From JBDZUZ01 sp040255445 (lineage in GTDB: Bacteria; Planctomycetota; Phycisphaerae; Phycisphaerales; UBA1924): a DNA stretch of 15,844 bases. Shown here piece after piece: positions 1-7,264 of the stretch. A program made the translations under genes and the position numbers. The number at the start of each line of letters is the position of its first letter. Position 1 is the first letter of the stretch. The notes beneath the pieces were generated by a model that was given only the letters and a program-made list of their open reading frames with translations, had not been told where the DNA came from and made no database searches. Location of the stretch: NCBI GenBank assembly GCA_040255445.1, contig JBDZUZ010000089.1, positions 1-15,844 of the forward strand. The letters run 5' to 3'.

Positions 1-83
1 TGGGGGGTGATCCAGGGGTGCGTGGGGGGTTGCGTGAGGGGGTTGGCCTGACGGCCTCGGCTTCGCTCGCCGCGGCCGCATCC

Positions 84-91
84 GCTAGGCT
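84..91 (+). promoter_or_regulatory. Extended -10 box, leaderless start
   Basis: GCTAGGCT contains a TANNNT -10 hexamer (86-91) that ends 7 nt before the ATG at 99. No purine-rich SD lies between them, so transcription would begin at or next to the start codon. No convincing -35 is seen at 16-18 bp spacing. The same octamer recurs in front of other genes here. Confidence 0.45.
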
Positions 92-98
92 TGGGCCT

Positions 99-701
99 AT
101 GCGATGGACGGCACGGGTCGCGATGGTGGTCGGGCTGCTGGCGTGGGCGCTGGCGGGGGTGGGGTGCGCTTCTTCAGGCAGCGGTGAGTTCAAGGTGGAG
201 GCGGGGTCGTACGCCGCGGCGTTCGATGCGACGCGCGAGGTCCTGCGGGACTTCCGCTTTGATCTGGAGCGGGTCGATGCCGCGCAGGGCGTGATCACGA
301 CGGATGCGAAGCGGACGGCGGGCCTGGCGACACCTTGGGACTCCGAGCAGTCGGACCTGGTCGATGAGTTCGATGACTTCTTCAACGACCAGCGGCGGCG
401 CGTGCGGGTGGTCTTCGAGCCGCTGACGGCCGAGGGCGGCGTCGCGGAGGTCGGGGGTGGCGATTCCTATCTGGAGCACGATGGGCCGTTCCGGGCGCGT
501 GTCGAGGTCACGATCTACCGCGTGCAGACCTACGGGCTGCGGATCTCGCCCAAGGCGGTGCGGTTCCCGAGCTACACGCGGAACCCGGAGCTGATCGCGC
601 GGGGGATCCCGGCGGTGTACGAGGTGCCGCTGCGTCAGGACGCCGGGCTGGCCTCGGAGCTGGCGGGGAAGATCGAGCGGCGGGCGGGCCGTGGCGGCTG
701 A
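99..701 (+). CDS. Small secreted lipoprotein, unknown function
   Basis: A 200-residue protein. The first 22 residues form a signal peptide (MRWTAR, then a hydrophobic run) that ends at Cys23 in LAGVGC. This is a lipobox-like site, although Gly at -3 is not ideal, so the protein is probably acylated and exported. The mature part opens with a beta-alpha-beta-like pattern, SYAAAFDATREVLRDF followed by VDAAQGVITTDAKR, and has further strands near 130-160. No catalytic motif is visible. The reading frame is open back to a GTG at 18, but that start would put 27 extra residues before the signal peptide, so ATG 99 is chosen; it has a -10 box 7 nt upstream and no SD. The layout resembles the lipoprotein on the - strand at 7255-7653. 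Function is not known. Confidence 0.75.
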   Translation: MRWTARVAMVVGLLAWALAGVGCASSGSGEFKVEAGSYAAAFDATREVLRDFRFDLERVDAAQGVITTDAKRTAGLATPWDSEQSDLVDEFDDFFNDQRRRVRVVFEPLTAEGGVAEVGGGDSYLEHDGPFRARVEVTIYRVQTYGLRISPKAVRFPSYTRNPELIARGIPAVYEVPLRQDAGLASELAGKIERRAGRGG

Positions 702-731
702 GAGCCGGTCGGGGCCAGGGGTTTGCGGCGG

Positions 732-760
732 CTGACAACGCGCAAGGACCGCGCTAGGCT
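732..760 (+). promoter_or_regulatory. Sigma70-type promoter for the UGM-like gene
   Basis: CTGACA at 732-737 (one mismatch to TTGACA) is followed by exactly 17 bp and then TAGGCT at 755-760, within the octamer GCTAGGCT. The predicted start near 767 gives a leader of about 100 nt before the GTG at 865. This is the best complete -35/-10 pair in the window. Confidence 0.5.
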
Positions 761-864
761 GGAGGCCGGGGTGTACAGAAGCAGGGGGCCCGGGGGGGCC
801 AGTTGGGGGCCGGCGCGGCGTGCCGCGGCCGGATGATGTTGCACACGAGATGGAGTAGCAGACG

Positions 865-2514
865 GTGCCCGATGCAGCGCAGCGAAACGGCAAGGCTCCC
901 CACGCGGCCCGCGAGCAGGGGTCCCGCGGCGGTGATGAACCGCGGATCGTGATCATCGGCACCGGCCCGACCGGCCTGGGCGCCGGGTACCGGCTCAAGG
1001 AGCTTGGGTACAAGAACTTCGAGATGTACGAGCGGCACCCGTACATCGGCGGCCTGTCGCACAGCTTCACCGACGAGAACGGCTTTACGTGGGACATCGG
1101 CGGGCACGTGATGTTCAGCCACTACTCGTACTACGACGAGTGCTTCGAGAAGCTGATGGGCGATGAGTTCACGCTGAACAACCGCGAGAGCTGGGTGCGG
1201 ATGTTCGACCGGTGGGTGCCGTACCCGTTCCAGAACAACGTGCGGTACCTGCCCAAGGAGGCAGCGTTCGAGTGCATCGCGGGGCTGATCAAGGCGCAGA
1301 ACGGCAAGGGGCCGGTCAAGAGCCCGGCGGATGCGAAGAACTTCGGCGAGTTCATCGATGCGGTCTTCGGCGAGGGGATCGCGAAGCACTTCATGCGGCC
1401 GTACAACTTCAAGGTGTGGGCGCACCCGCCGGAAGAGATGAACAAGCAGTGGATCGGCGAGCGCGTCGCGGTGATCGATGTGGAGCGGGCGCTGCGCAAT
1501 GTCATGCTCGAGCGCGATGACTTTGGCTGGGGGCCCAACAACCAGTTCAAGTTCCCGCTCAAGGGCGGCACGGGCGAGTTTTACCGCCGCTTCGGCCCGG
1601 AGCTCGGGCTGACCGAGGCCGGCGAGGAGACGCCCGGCGGTCACATCCGCCTGAACCGGAAGGTGAAGTCGATCGACGTCGATACGAAGACGGTGACCTT
1701 CACCGACGGCACGGCGACCAAGTACGACACGCTGATCAGCACGATGCCGCTGGATGTCCTGTGCCGCGACATTCTCGTCGGGCAGGTGCCGCAGTGGCTG
1801 CGTGAGACCGCCGCGGGGCTGAAGCACTCGGGCGGGCACATGGTGGGCATCGGCATCAAGCGGCCGTGTCCGAGCACGAAGAGCTGGATGTACTTCCCCG
1901 AGGACAACTGCCCGTTCTACCGGGTGACGTACCTCTCCAACTACTCGCCCTTCATGACGCCCGACAAGGACCGGTACTACTCGCTCCTGTGCGAGACCAG
2001 CGAGAGCGAGCGGCACAAGCCGGTTGATCCCGAGAAGATCATCGAAGAGACGATCGTCGGCCTCGAGAACGCGGGGCTGCTCGAGCCGGGCGAGCGCAAC
2101 GACATCTGCTCGGTGTGGCACTACTACGCGGACTACTCGTACCCGACGCCGAGCGTCGAGCGCGATGAGATCCTGTCGAAAGTGATCCCGTGGCTGGAAG
2201 CGCGCGGCATCTACAGCCGCGGCCGCTTCGGCATGTGGAAGTACGAGGTCGCCAACACCGACCACAGCCTGATGCAGGGTGTCGAGGTTGTGAACCGGCT
2301 GCTGCTCGATGAGCCCGAGACCACGATCGGTGTGGTGTACCGGATCACCGAGGACGGCCGCCAGGCGGCGGACCACGAGCGGTCGCCGGTGGCGGGTTCG
2401 GGCGAGAAGCGGCTCAAGTCGGTGGCGGAGGTGAAGCCCGAGGCCGGCAAGGCCGTGGGGGACATCGACGCGGGCGAGGTGGGCGAGGAAGAGGTCGGGG
2501 TCACGAACCGATAA
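865..2514 (+). CDS. FAD enzyme of the eukaryotic-type UDP-galactopyranose mutase family
   Basis: A 549-residue flavoprotein. UDP-galactopyranose mutases interconvert UDP-Galp and UDP-Galf for glycan synthesis in the cytosol. A Rossmann FAD motif lies at 32-37 (GTGPTG). Next come GGHVMFSHYSYYDEC (79-93), WVPYPFQNN (117-125), MRPYNFKVW (177-185), GWGPN (221-225), PEDNCPFYRVTYLSNYSP (345-362) and SRGRFGMWKYEVANTDHS (451-468). As I recall it, this follows the Aspergillus fumigatus enzyme block for block. Arg178, Arg353, Tyr426, Arg454, Tyr460 and Asn464 stand where that enzyme has its substrate-binding residues. The last ~50 residues are acidic and look disordered. The GTG start is supported by GGAG at 852-855 with a 9-nt spacer; no upstream start is better. 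Such bacterial proteins are often auto-annotated as protoporphyrinogen oxidase-like, and another substrate remains possible. No galactofuranosyltransferase is adjacent. Confidence 0.75.
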   Translation: MPDAAQRNGKAPHAAREQGSRGGDEPRIVIIGTGPTGLGAGYRLKELGYKNFEMYERHPYIGGLSHSFTDENGFTWDIGGHVMFSHYSYYDECFEKLMGDEFTLNNRESWVRMFDRWVPYPFQNNVRYLPKEAAFECIAGLIKAQNGKGPVKSPADAKNFGEFIDAVFGEGIAKHFMRPYNFKVWAHPPEEMNKQWIGERVAVIDVERALRNVMLERDDFGWGPNNQFKFPLKGGTGEFYRRFGPELGLTEAGEETPGGHIRLNRKVKSIDVDTKTVTFTDGTATKYDTLISTMPLDVLCRDILVGQVPQWLRETAAGLKHSGGHMVGIGIKRPCPSTKSWMYFPEDNCPFYRVTYLSNYSPFMTPDKDRYYSLLCETSESERHKPVDPEKIIEETIVGLENAGLLEPGERNDICSVWHYYADYSYPTPSVERDEILSKVIPWLEARGIYSRGRFGMWKYEVANTDHSLMQGVEVVNRLLLDEPETTIGVVYRITEDGRQAADHERSPVAGSGEKRLKSVAEVKPEAGKAVGDIDAGEVGEEEVGVTNR

Positions 2515-2589
2515 CCGCCGGCGGGGTTCGGACCGGGCGGCCGCGGACCCGAAATGCCGTTCATGCAGGGGTCAAGGCGGCGGCTGACG

Positions 2590-2622
2590 CCCGGTGTTCG
2601 CACCGGGGCGGCGGTTCTGTTT
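2590..2622 (+). terminator. Possible weak terminator after the UGM-like gene
   Basis: A perfect 7-bp stem, CCCGGTG (2590-2596) with CACCGGG (2601-2607), closes a TTCG loop. The downstream side has only a scattered T-run (TTCTGTTT, ending at 2622) after GCGGCGG, so termination would be weak or factor-assisted. Confidence 0.3.
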
Positions 2623-2840
2623 GGTGTCTGGCGTGGGGGGCGATGGGGGGAGTTTGTCGGTTAAGCCAAGAATTCGGGCTGCGCCGCTTGTAAAGCCGGT
2701 TTCCTGAGGCATGTTTGCGCTAGGGAGCGGCCGCGAGGCCGTGAGAGAGGGGCAATGCACCAAGGCCTCGTGTGGGGGCCTCGGTCACAACCTGTTTGAA
2801 CCAACCCGGCCGAATTCCGCGCGGCCGTCGATCAGAAGGG

Positions 2841-2860
2841 GAGCCGGCACTGCCCGGCTC
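2841..2860 (+). promoter_or_regulatory. Hairpin between SD and start codon
   Basis: GAGCCGG (2841-2847) and CCGGCTC (2854-2860) form a perfect 7-bp stem with a 6-nt loop. The purine-rich AGAAGGG (2834-2840) abuts its 5' side, and exactly 10 nt separate its 3' side from ATG 2871. The linear SD-to-ATG distance is 30 nt, too long to work; folding the hairpin would reduce it to 10 nt. The start at 15789 has the same layout. Confidence 0.4.
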
Positions 2861-2870
2861 ATCCGCGTCG

Positions 2871-3512
2871 ATGAGTGCGCTTCCACGTCAGACCGAGATC
2901 CCGCTGCTGGTGCCCGACTGGCAGGCGGATGTCACGCAGATGCTCGATGAGCATCACCTGGTTGCGTGGACGGATGTGGCGCCGCGACGCATGCAGTTCG
3001 CGGTGTCGCTGGCGCGGTTCCTCGGATCTCAACGCGACACCGAAGTCGCGGTGTTCTACGGGCGGTTCATTACCGATCTGGATTCGTTCTGCTACCAGCT
3101 CGAGCGCTCGGTGCCGGGGCCGGTGCTCGATCGCCGCATCGACGGACCGGCGGGCGTGGCGAATCTGCTGCGGTCGCGGGCGAGTTATCGCGGGCGGGCG
3201 AACGCGAAGTATCGCTACTACATCTGGCACGATTCGGATGTGCTGCTGCGGGCCAACCCGCGGCTGTTCGGACGCATCGTCGATGCGATGGCGGGGGTCG
3301 CGGCGGAGTCGGAGTACGTCAGCGACGATGTGCTGCTGATCCACCGCTGCATCTTCGTGGGCGGCTCGATCCTTGACGTCTACGGCGAGGACCCGCGGGC
3401 ACAATTCCGCTCGTGGTACTGCGACGGGCAGGGCGAGCCGTTCTGGCGGGTGGTTACCGGGATCGAGAAGCCGCCCTTCCAGCGGTACCGGATCGATCAG
3501 CTGGGGGCCTGA
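2871..3512 (+). CDS. Conserved-looking cytosolic protein, unknown function
   Basis: A 213-residue protein with no signal peptide and no membrane segment. I do not recognise the family. Visible blocks that look like folded core are EVAVFYGRFITDLDSFCYQL (58-77), KYRYYIWHDSDVLLRANP (113-130), the strand-like DDVLLIHRCIFVGGSIL (152-168) and the aromatic FRSWYCDGQGEPFWRVVTG (179-197). HDSD (120-123) is a possible metal or active-site cluster, but that is only a guess. The frame is open back to 2772. The 33 residues before Met34 of that longer version are rich in Gly, Pro, Arg and Ser and look non-coding, so ATG 2871 is chosen, with the hairpin-spaced SD described separately. It lies 30 nt upstream of rsmD, which has its own -10 box. 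Confidence 0.65.
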   Translation: MSALPRQTEIPLLVPDWQADVTQMLDEHHLVAWTDVAPRRMQFAVSLARFLGSQRDTEVAVFYGRFITDLDSFCYQLERSVPGPVLDRRIDGPAGVANLLRSRASYRGRANAKYRYYIWHDSDVLLRANPRLFGRIVDAMAGVAAESEYVSDDVLLIHRCIFVGGSILDVYGEDPRAQFRSWYCDGQGEPFWRVVTGIEKPPFQRYRIDQLGA

Positions 3513-3528
3513 GTCGGGGCCCGCGGCG

Positions 3529-3536
3529 GCTACGAT
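3529..3536 (+). promoter_or_regulatory. Extended -10 box, leaderless rsmD start
   Basis: GCTACGAT carries TACGAT at 3531-3536, ending 6 nt before the GTG at 3543. No SD precedes this GTG. The spacing places the transcript start at or next to the start codon. No good -35 is seen. Confidence 0.45.
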
Positions 3537-3542
3537 CGCGGC

Positions 3543-4337
3543 GTGCGCATCATCGCTGGTGAATTTCGGAGTCGTCGGCTGGCCACGCCCGCCGATGCGA
3601 GCACGACACGTCCTATCCCCGATCGGGTGAAGGAATCGCTCTTCGGCCTGCTCCGCGGGCACTGCGAGGGGGCGACGGTCTTCGATGGCTTCGCCGGGAC
3701 CGGGGCGATCGGGCTGGAGGCGGTCAGCCGCGGCGCCAAGGAGTGCCTGTTCGTCGAGAAGGACCGGCGGATCGCAGCGCTGCTGCAGGAGAACATCGAC
3801 ACGCTGCGGGTGCGGGACCGGTGCTCGGTGCTCAACGGCGATGCGCTGGGGCCGGCGGCGATCGCGCGGTGCCCGCGGCCATTGACGCTGGCGTTCCTCG
3901 ATCCGCCGTACCCGCTGGTGCGGGAGACGACGGGGTTCAAGCGGGTGATGACGCAGCTGGGTGCGCTGGTCGATCTGCTCGCGGACGACGGGTTCGCGGT
4001 GCTGCGGACGCCGTGGCCGCTGTTCCTGAGCGATGTGCCGCAGCCCGAGGAGGAGCCGACGCGTCCCGCGAAGCCGGATCGGCGCGGGGGGCGGAAGGGC
4101 GGCCGCGGCGCCCGGCAGACGCCCGAGCCGGTGTTCGAGGATGAGGACGAGGAAGACCTGCCCGAGGGGACGATCACGATCGGGCCGGATGGGGAGATCT
4201 TCGAAGAGATCGATCTGGGCGAAGCGCCCGCGGCCCCGCCGCGTATCGAGGCGGACATGAAGCTTCCGAATGCTGACGGGCCCGAGACGCACGTGTATCA
4301 CGGGATGGCGGTGCATCTGTACATGCGGAAGAAGTGA
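3543..4337 (+). CDS. rsmD: 16S rRNA (guanine-N2) methyltransferase RsmD with an inserted charged segment
   Basis: RsmD methylates G966 (E. coli numbering) of 16S rRNA during 30S assembly, using S-adenosylmethionine. The N-terminus RIIAGEFRSRRLATP (2-16) and TRPIPDRVKESLFGLL (22-37) are diagnostic. The SAM-binding motif is VFDGFAGTGAIGLEA (46-60), followed by the acidic VEKD (71-74), and the catalytic motif is DPPYP (120-124). At 264 residues it is about 70-80 longer than typical members. The excess lies at about 165-243: a basic, glycine-rich patch (RRGGRKGGRGAR, 180-191) followed by a strongly acidic patch (EDEDEEDLPEG, 199-209). The protein then returns to the usual last strand, THVYHGMAVHLYMRKK. 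The frame is intact, so this is an insertion and not decay. GTG 3543 is the start because the family N-terminus begins there. Confidence 0.93.
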   Translation: MRIIAGEFRSRRLATPADASTTRPIPDRVKESLFGLLRGHCEGATVFDGFAGTGAIGLEAVSRGAKECLFVEKDRRIAALLQENIDTLRVRDRCSVLNGDALGPAAIARCPRPLTLAFLDPPYPLVRETTGFKRVMTQLGALVDLLADDGFAVLRTPWPLFLSDVPQPEEEPTRPAKPDRRGGRKGGRGARQTPEPVFEDEDEEDLPEGTITIGPDGEIFEEIDLGEAPAAPPRIEADMKLPNADGPETHVYHGMAVHLYMRKK

Positions 4338-4383
4338 GTGGAATCGTGCGCGGTGATGCCGCGTTGCGTTCGGAGGTGCGGTG

Positions 4384-7245
4384 ATGCGTATTCGCGGCGT
4401 GATGGTGTCGGTGGCGGGTCTGGCTGCGGTGGCGGGGACAGCGTTGCCGCTGGCGGCGCAGGTTGGGGGGGCCCCGGCGGTCCAGGAGAAGTCCGCGGCG
4501 GCGTTCGACGCGGCGGAGAAACTGCCGAGCGATCCGAGCCTGGTGACGGGCACGCTGCACAATGGGCTCAAGTACATCATCAAGAAGCACAGCAACCCGC
4601 CGGGCCGGGTCTCGGTGTGGATGCAGGTGGGCGCGGGTTCGCTCGATGAGAGCGAAGCGCAGCGGGGCGTGGCGCACTTCCTCGAGCACATGGCCTTCAA
4701 CGGCTCGGAGAACTTTCCGCCCGGAGCGGTGGTGCCGTTCTTCGAGAGCCTGGGGCTGACCTTCGGCCAGCACCAGAACGCTTTCACCAGTTTCAACCAG
4801 ACGGTGTATCAGCTGAGCCTGCCCAACGTGGAGCAGGCGGTGCTCGATCAGGCGCTGCTCTTCTTCTCGGATGTCGCCGGCCGGCTCACGCTCTCGCAGG
4901 AGGAGATCGAGCAGGAGCGGCAGGTGATCCTCGAGGAGAAGACCAGCCGCAAGAGCGGGCAGCAGCGTGTTGCAGAGCGGGTGCTCGAGCGGATGATGCC
5001 GGGTTCGCTGGTGCCGCGGCGGCTGCCGATCGGCGTCGAAGAGACGATCCGCGGGATGAGCCGCGCCGATTTCGAGGCGTTCTACAAGCGGTTCTATGTG
5101 CCATCCAACATCACGATGATGGTGGTGGGGGATATCGACCCGAAGCTGGTCGAGGACCGGATCACCGCGGCGTTCTCGGGGTTCGAGGAGCCGGGTGATG
5201 CGGGGGCTCGGCAGGATCTGGGCGTTGCGCCGTACGAGTCTTCGTTCGCGGCGGTGGAGACAGACCCGGAGCTGGCGCGGGGCACGGTGGCGATCCGCCG
5301 CGTGTTCGAGCCGCGGGGCGCCACGGACACACTGGGCGAGCTGCGACGCGAGGTGGTCGAGCAGCTCGCAACGGCCGCGCTCAATCGGCGTTTCGAGAAG
5401 ATGGTGGCGGAGAGCGAAGCGCCGTTCCTCGCGGCGGGCAGCTCGGTTTCGGAGCTGGCGCAGGCGGTGGGGATGGTCGAGGTGGGGGCGGCGGTCGAGC
5501 CGGGCGCGTGGGAGGAGTCGCTGCGGTCGGTCGCGGCCGAGGTGCAGCGGGCGCGGCTGCACGGTTTTACCGCGCAGGAGATCGATGATGTCCGCCGCGA
5601 GTTGATCGCATCGCTGGAGCGGCGGGTCTCGACCGAGTCGACGGTGAACGCGCGGTCCGTGCTGGGGATGATGAACAGCGCGGTCGAGAGCGGCGAGCCG
5701 ATCCTCTCGGCGCAGCAGCGGCTGGAGGCGGTGCAGAAGGTGCTGCCGACGATCACGGGCGAGGACATCGCCTCGGCGTTCCGCGAGATGTTCGACTTCG
5801 AGAAGGCGATGTACCTGGTGCAATTGCCGGCCAACGCAGCGCAGATCCCCAGCGAGGCGGACCTGCTCGAGATCGGGAAGAGCGCGATCGCGGCCGAGCC
5901 CGAGGCGATCACCGAGGAAGCGCGGGCGGCGAGCCTGATGGAGACGCTCCCCGAGCCGGGCACGCTGGTCACGGGCGCTGTGCATCTTGACACGGAGATC
6001 TGGACCGGCTCGTTCTCGAACAACGCGACGGTCCACCACCGGTTCATGGATGCGAAGGAGGACTCGATCACGGTCGTGATCAACCTCTACGGCGCTGCGC
6101 TCTTCGAGACCGCCGAGAACCGCGGCGTCACCGAGGCCGCGGTGCTGGCGCTGCGGCAGCCGGCGACGGATGAGCTCAGCTCGATCGACATCCGCGCCCT
6201 CATGACAGGGAAGAAGATTCGAGTCGGGGGCGATGCCGCGGCGGACTCGGTGGCGGTGCGGATCTCCGGTTCACCGACGGACCTGGAGGATGGTCTCAAG
6301 CTGGCCCACCTGCTGCTGACGCGGCCGAAGATCGAGCAGTCCGCTTTCGATCAATGGAAGACGGTGACGCTGCAGGCGATCGAAGCGAGGGAGAAGAACC
6401 CGGGCCAGATGTTCGCGAAGATCGCCTCCGAGGCTCTGTTCCCGCCCGATCCGCGGACGCAGCCGCTGACGAGGGCGCAGGTCGAGGCGCTCACGCTGGA
6501 GGCCGCGCAGGCGTGGCTGGAGCGGATCATCCGCGAAAGCCCGATGGAGATCGCGGTGGTGGGCGAGATGGACCGCGAGGTGGTGGTGCCGATGATCGGC
6601 CGCTACCTGGGGTCGCTGCCGGAGCGTCCGGCGGTCACGGCGGGGATGTTCGCCGAGCTGAGGCAACTCGAGAAGCCGGGCATGCCGATCCGCGTCATCG
6701 AGGAGATCCAGACGCAGACGCCGATGGCGGTGGTGATGGCGGGTTTCTTCGGCCCCGATCAGGGCAACCTGGAGGATGTGCGGCGGCTGGAGATCGGCAC
6801 GCGGATCCTGAGCACGCGGATGCTGCAGGAGATCCGCGAGAAGGCGCAGCTGGTGTACGGCATCGGCGCGAGCGTGCGGCCGGGGACGACCTTCCCGGGG
6901 TTCGGCGTGGTGCAGGCCGCATCGACCACACAGCCGGAGAAGACCGAGGCGCTGGTCGCGAAGATCCTGGAGATGTACGCGGCGTTCGGCGAAACGCCGA
7001 TCACCATGCAGGAGCTGGACGTCGCGAAGAGCCAGACGATCAACGCGATCCTGGAGGCGAAGAACGAGCCGGGGTACTGGGTGTCGCGGATGGCGACGAT
7101 GCGGTACGACGGCATGTCGCCCGATGAGATCGGGCGGACCGAGCAGGCGATCAAGGCGATGTCGGTCGACGAGGTGATGGCGGCGTACCGCAAGTACTAC
7201 GACGCGGAGAAGACGTTCGTGGTGGTGGTGAAGCCGGGGGCGTGA
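4384..7245 (+). CDS. Secreted M16-family zinc metalloprotease (PqqL-like)
   Basis: A 953-residue two-lobed M16 peptidase, near the length of E. coli PqqL. A signal peptide (MRIRGVMVSVAGLAAVAGTA, cleavage probably after LPLAAQ near residue 26) sends it to the periplasm. The inverted zinc motif HFLEH (98-102) is intact; Glu101 is the predicted base. Glu178 of ERQVILEE, 76 residues after His102, is the expected third zinc ligand. The second half is a catalytically dead M16 repeat that ends in the typical REKAQLVYGIGASV (818-831) and GYWVSRM segments. The family cleaves peptides inside a closed chamber; the substrate cannot be told from sequence. ATG 4384 is preferred over the in-frame GTG 4381 because GGAGG (4373-4377) lies 6 nt before the ATG but only 3 nt before the GTG. 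It starts 46 nt after rsmD with no promoter seen between, so it may be co-transcribed. Confidence 0.9.
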   Translation: MRIRGVMVSVAGLAAVAGTALPLAAQVGGAPAVQEKSAAAFDAAEKLPSDPSLVTGTLHNGLKYIIKKHSNPPGRVSVWMQVGAGSLDESEAQRGVAHFLEHMAFNGSENFPPGAVVPFFESLGLTFGQHQNAFTSFNQTVYQLSLPNVEQAVLDQALLFFSDVAGRLTLSQEEIEQERQVILEEKTSRKSGQQRVAERVLERMMPGSLVPRRLPIGVEETIRGMSRADFEAFYKRFYVPSNITMMVVGDIDPKLVEDRITAAFSGFEEPGDAGARQDLGVAPYESSFAAVETDPELARGTVAIRRVFEPRGATDTLGELRREVVEQLATAALNRRFEKMVAESEAPFLAAGSSVSELAQAVGMVEVGAAVEPGAWEESLRSVAAEVQRARLHGFTAQEIDDVRRELIASLERRVSTESTVNARSVLGMMNSAVESGEPILSAQQRLEAVQKVLPTITGEDIASAFREMFDFEKAMYLVQLPANAAQIPSEADLLEIGKSAIAAEPEAITEEARAASLMETLPEPGTLVTGAVHLDTEIWTGSFSNNATVHHRFMDAKEDSITVVINLYGAALFETAENRGVTEAAVLALRQPATDELSSIDIRALMTGKKIRVGGDAAADSVAVRISGSPTDLEDGLKLAHLLLTRPKIEQSAFDQWKTVTLQAIEAREKNPGQMFAKIASEALFPPDPRTQPLTRAQVEALTLEAAQAWLERIIRESPMEIAVVGEMDREVVVPMIGRYLGSLPERPAVTAGMFAELRQLEKPGMPIRVIEEIQTQTPMAVVMAGFFGPDQGNLEDVRRLEIGTRILSTRMLQEIREKAQLVYGIGASVRPGTTFPGFGVVQAASTTQPEKTEALVAKILEMYAAFGETPITMQELDVAKSQTINAILEAKNEPGYWVSRMATMRYDGMSPDEIGRTEQAIKAMSVDEVMAAYRKYYDAEKTFVVVVKPGA

Positions 7246-7264
7246 GGCGGTGAATCACCGCACG
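7241..7264. terminator. Hairpin spanning two convergent stop codons
   Basis: GCGGTG (7247-7252) pairs with CACCGC (7256-7261) around a 3-nt loop. An alternative longer fold also pairs CGTG (7241-7244) with CACG (7261-7264). The hairpin contains the TGA of the - strand lipoprotein and, in the longer fold, touches the TGA of the protease, which are only 9 nt apart. Neither side has a T-run, so it may act as a roadblock or 3'-end stabiliser and not as a classic intrinsic terminator. Confidence 0.3.

Larger units (their letters stand above)
2515..2870 (+). other. 356-bp gap with hairpins, possible leader
   Basis: No credible gene is seen on either strand. The gap holds a TTCG-loop hairpin soon after the upstream stop (2590-2607), a 5-bp CGGCC/GGCCG stem with a GCGA tetraloop (2728-2741), a shorter AGGCC/GGCCT inverted repeat near 2764-2783, and the start-proximal hairpin at 2841-2860. 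GCTAGGGA at 2719-2726 partly matches the -10 octamer seen elsewhere but lacks its final T. If used, it would give a structured leader of about 140 nt. No tRNA, SRP RNA or known riboswitch core could be recognised. Confidence 0.4.

Noticed and set aside
18..98. GTG 18 as start of the first lipoprotein
   Set aside because: It would place 27 residues ahead of a proper signal peptide; ATG 99 fits the signal peptide and the -10 box.
771..836. A 21-codon GTG-started frame after the promoter at 732-760, as a possible leader peptide
   Set aside because: Its Gly-, Arg- and Pro-rich sequence looks random, the GTG is 10 nt after the -10 box, and no attenuator structure was found.
754..2376. A 540-residue open frame on the - strand inside the UGM-like gene
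   Set aside because: Shadow of a strongly conserved + strand gene; no motif and no start signal.
2750..2810. A tRNA- or riboswitch-like segment in the 356-bp gap, suggested by GTTTGAACC and paired GGCCT/AGGCC
   Set aside because: No acceptor, D-arm or anticodon arm could be paired on either strand, and no known riboswitch core was recognised.
4174..6039. A 621-residue open frame on the - strand inside rsmD and the M16 protease gene
   Set aside because: Its composition (Arg, Leu, His, Asp) is that of an antisense shadow, and the + strand protease carries complete zinc and family motifs.
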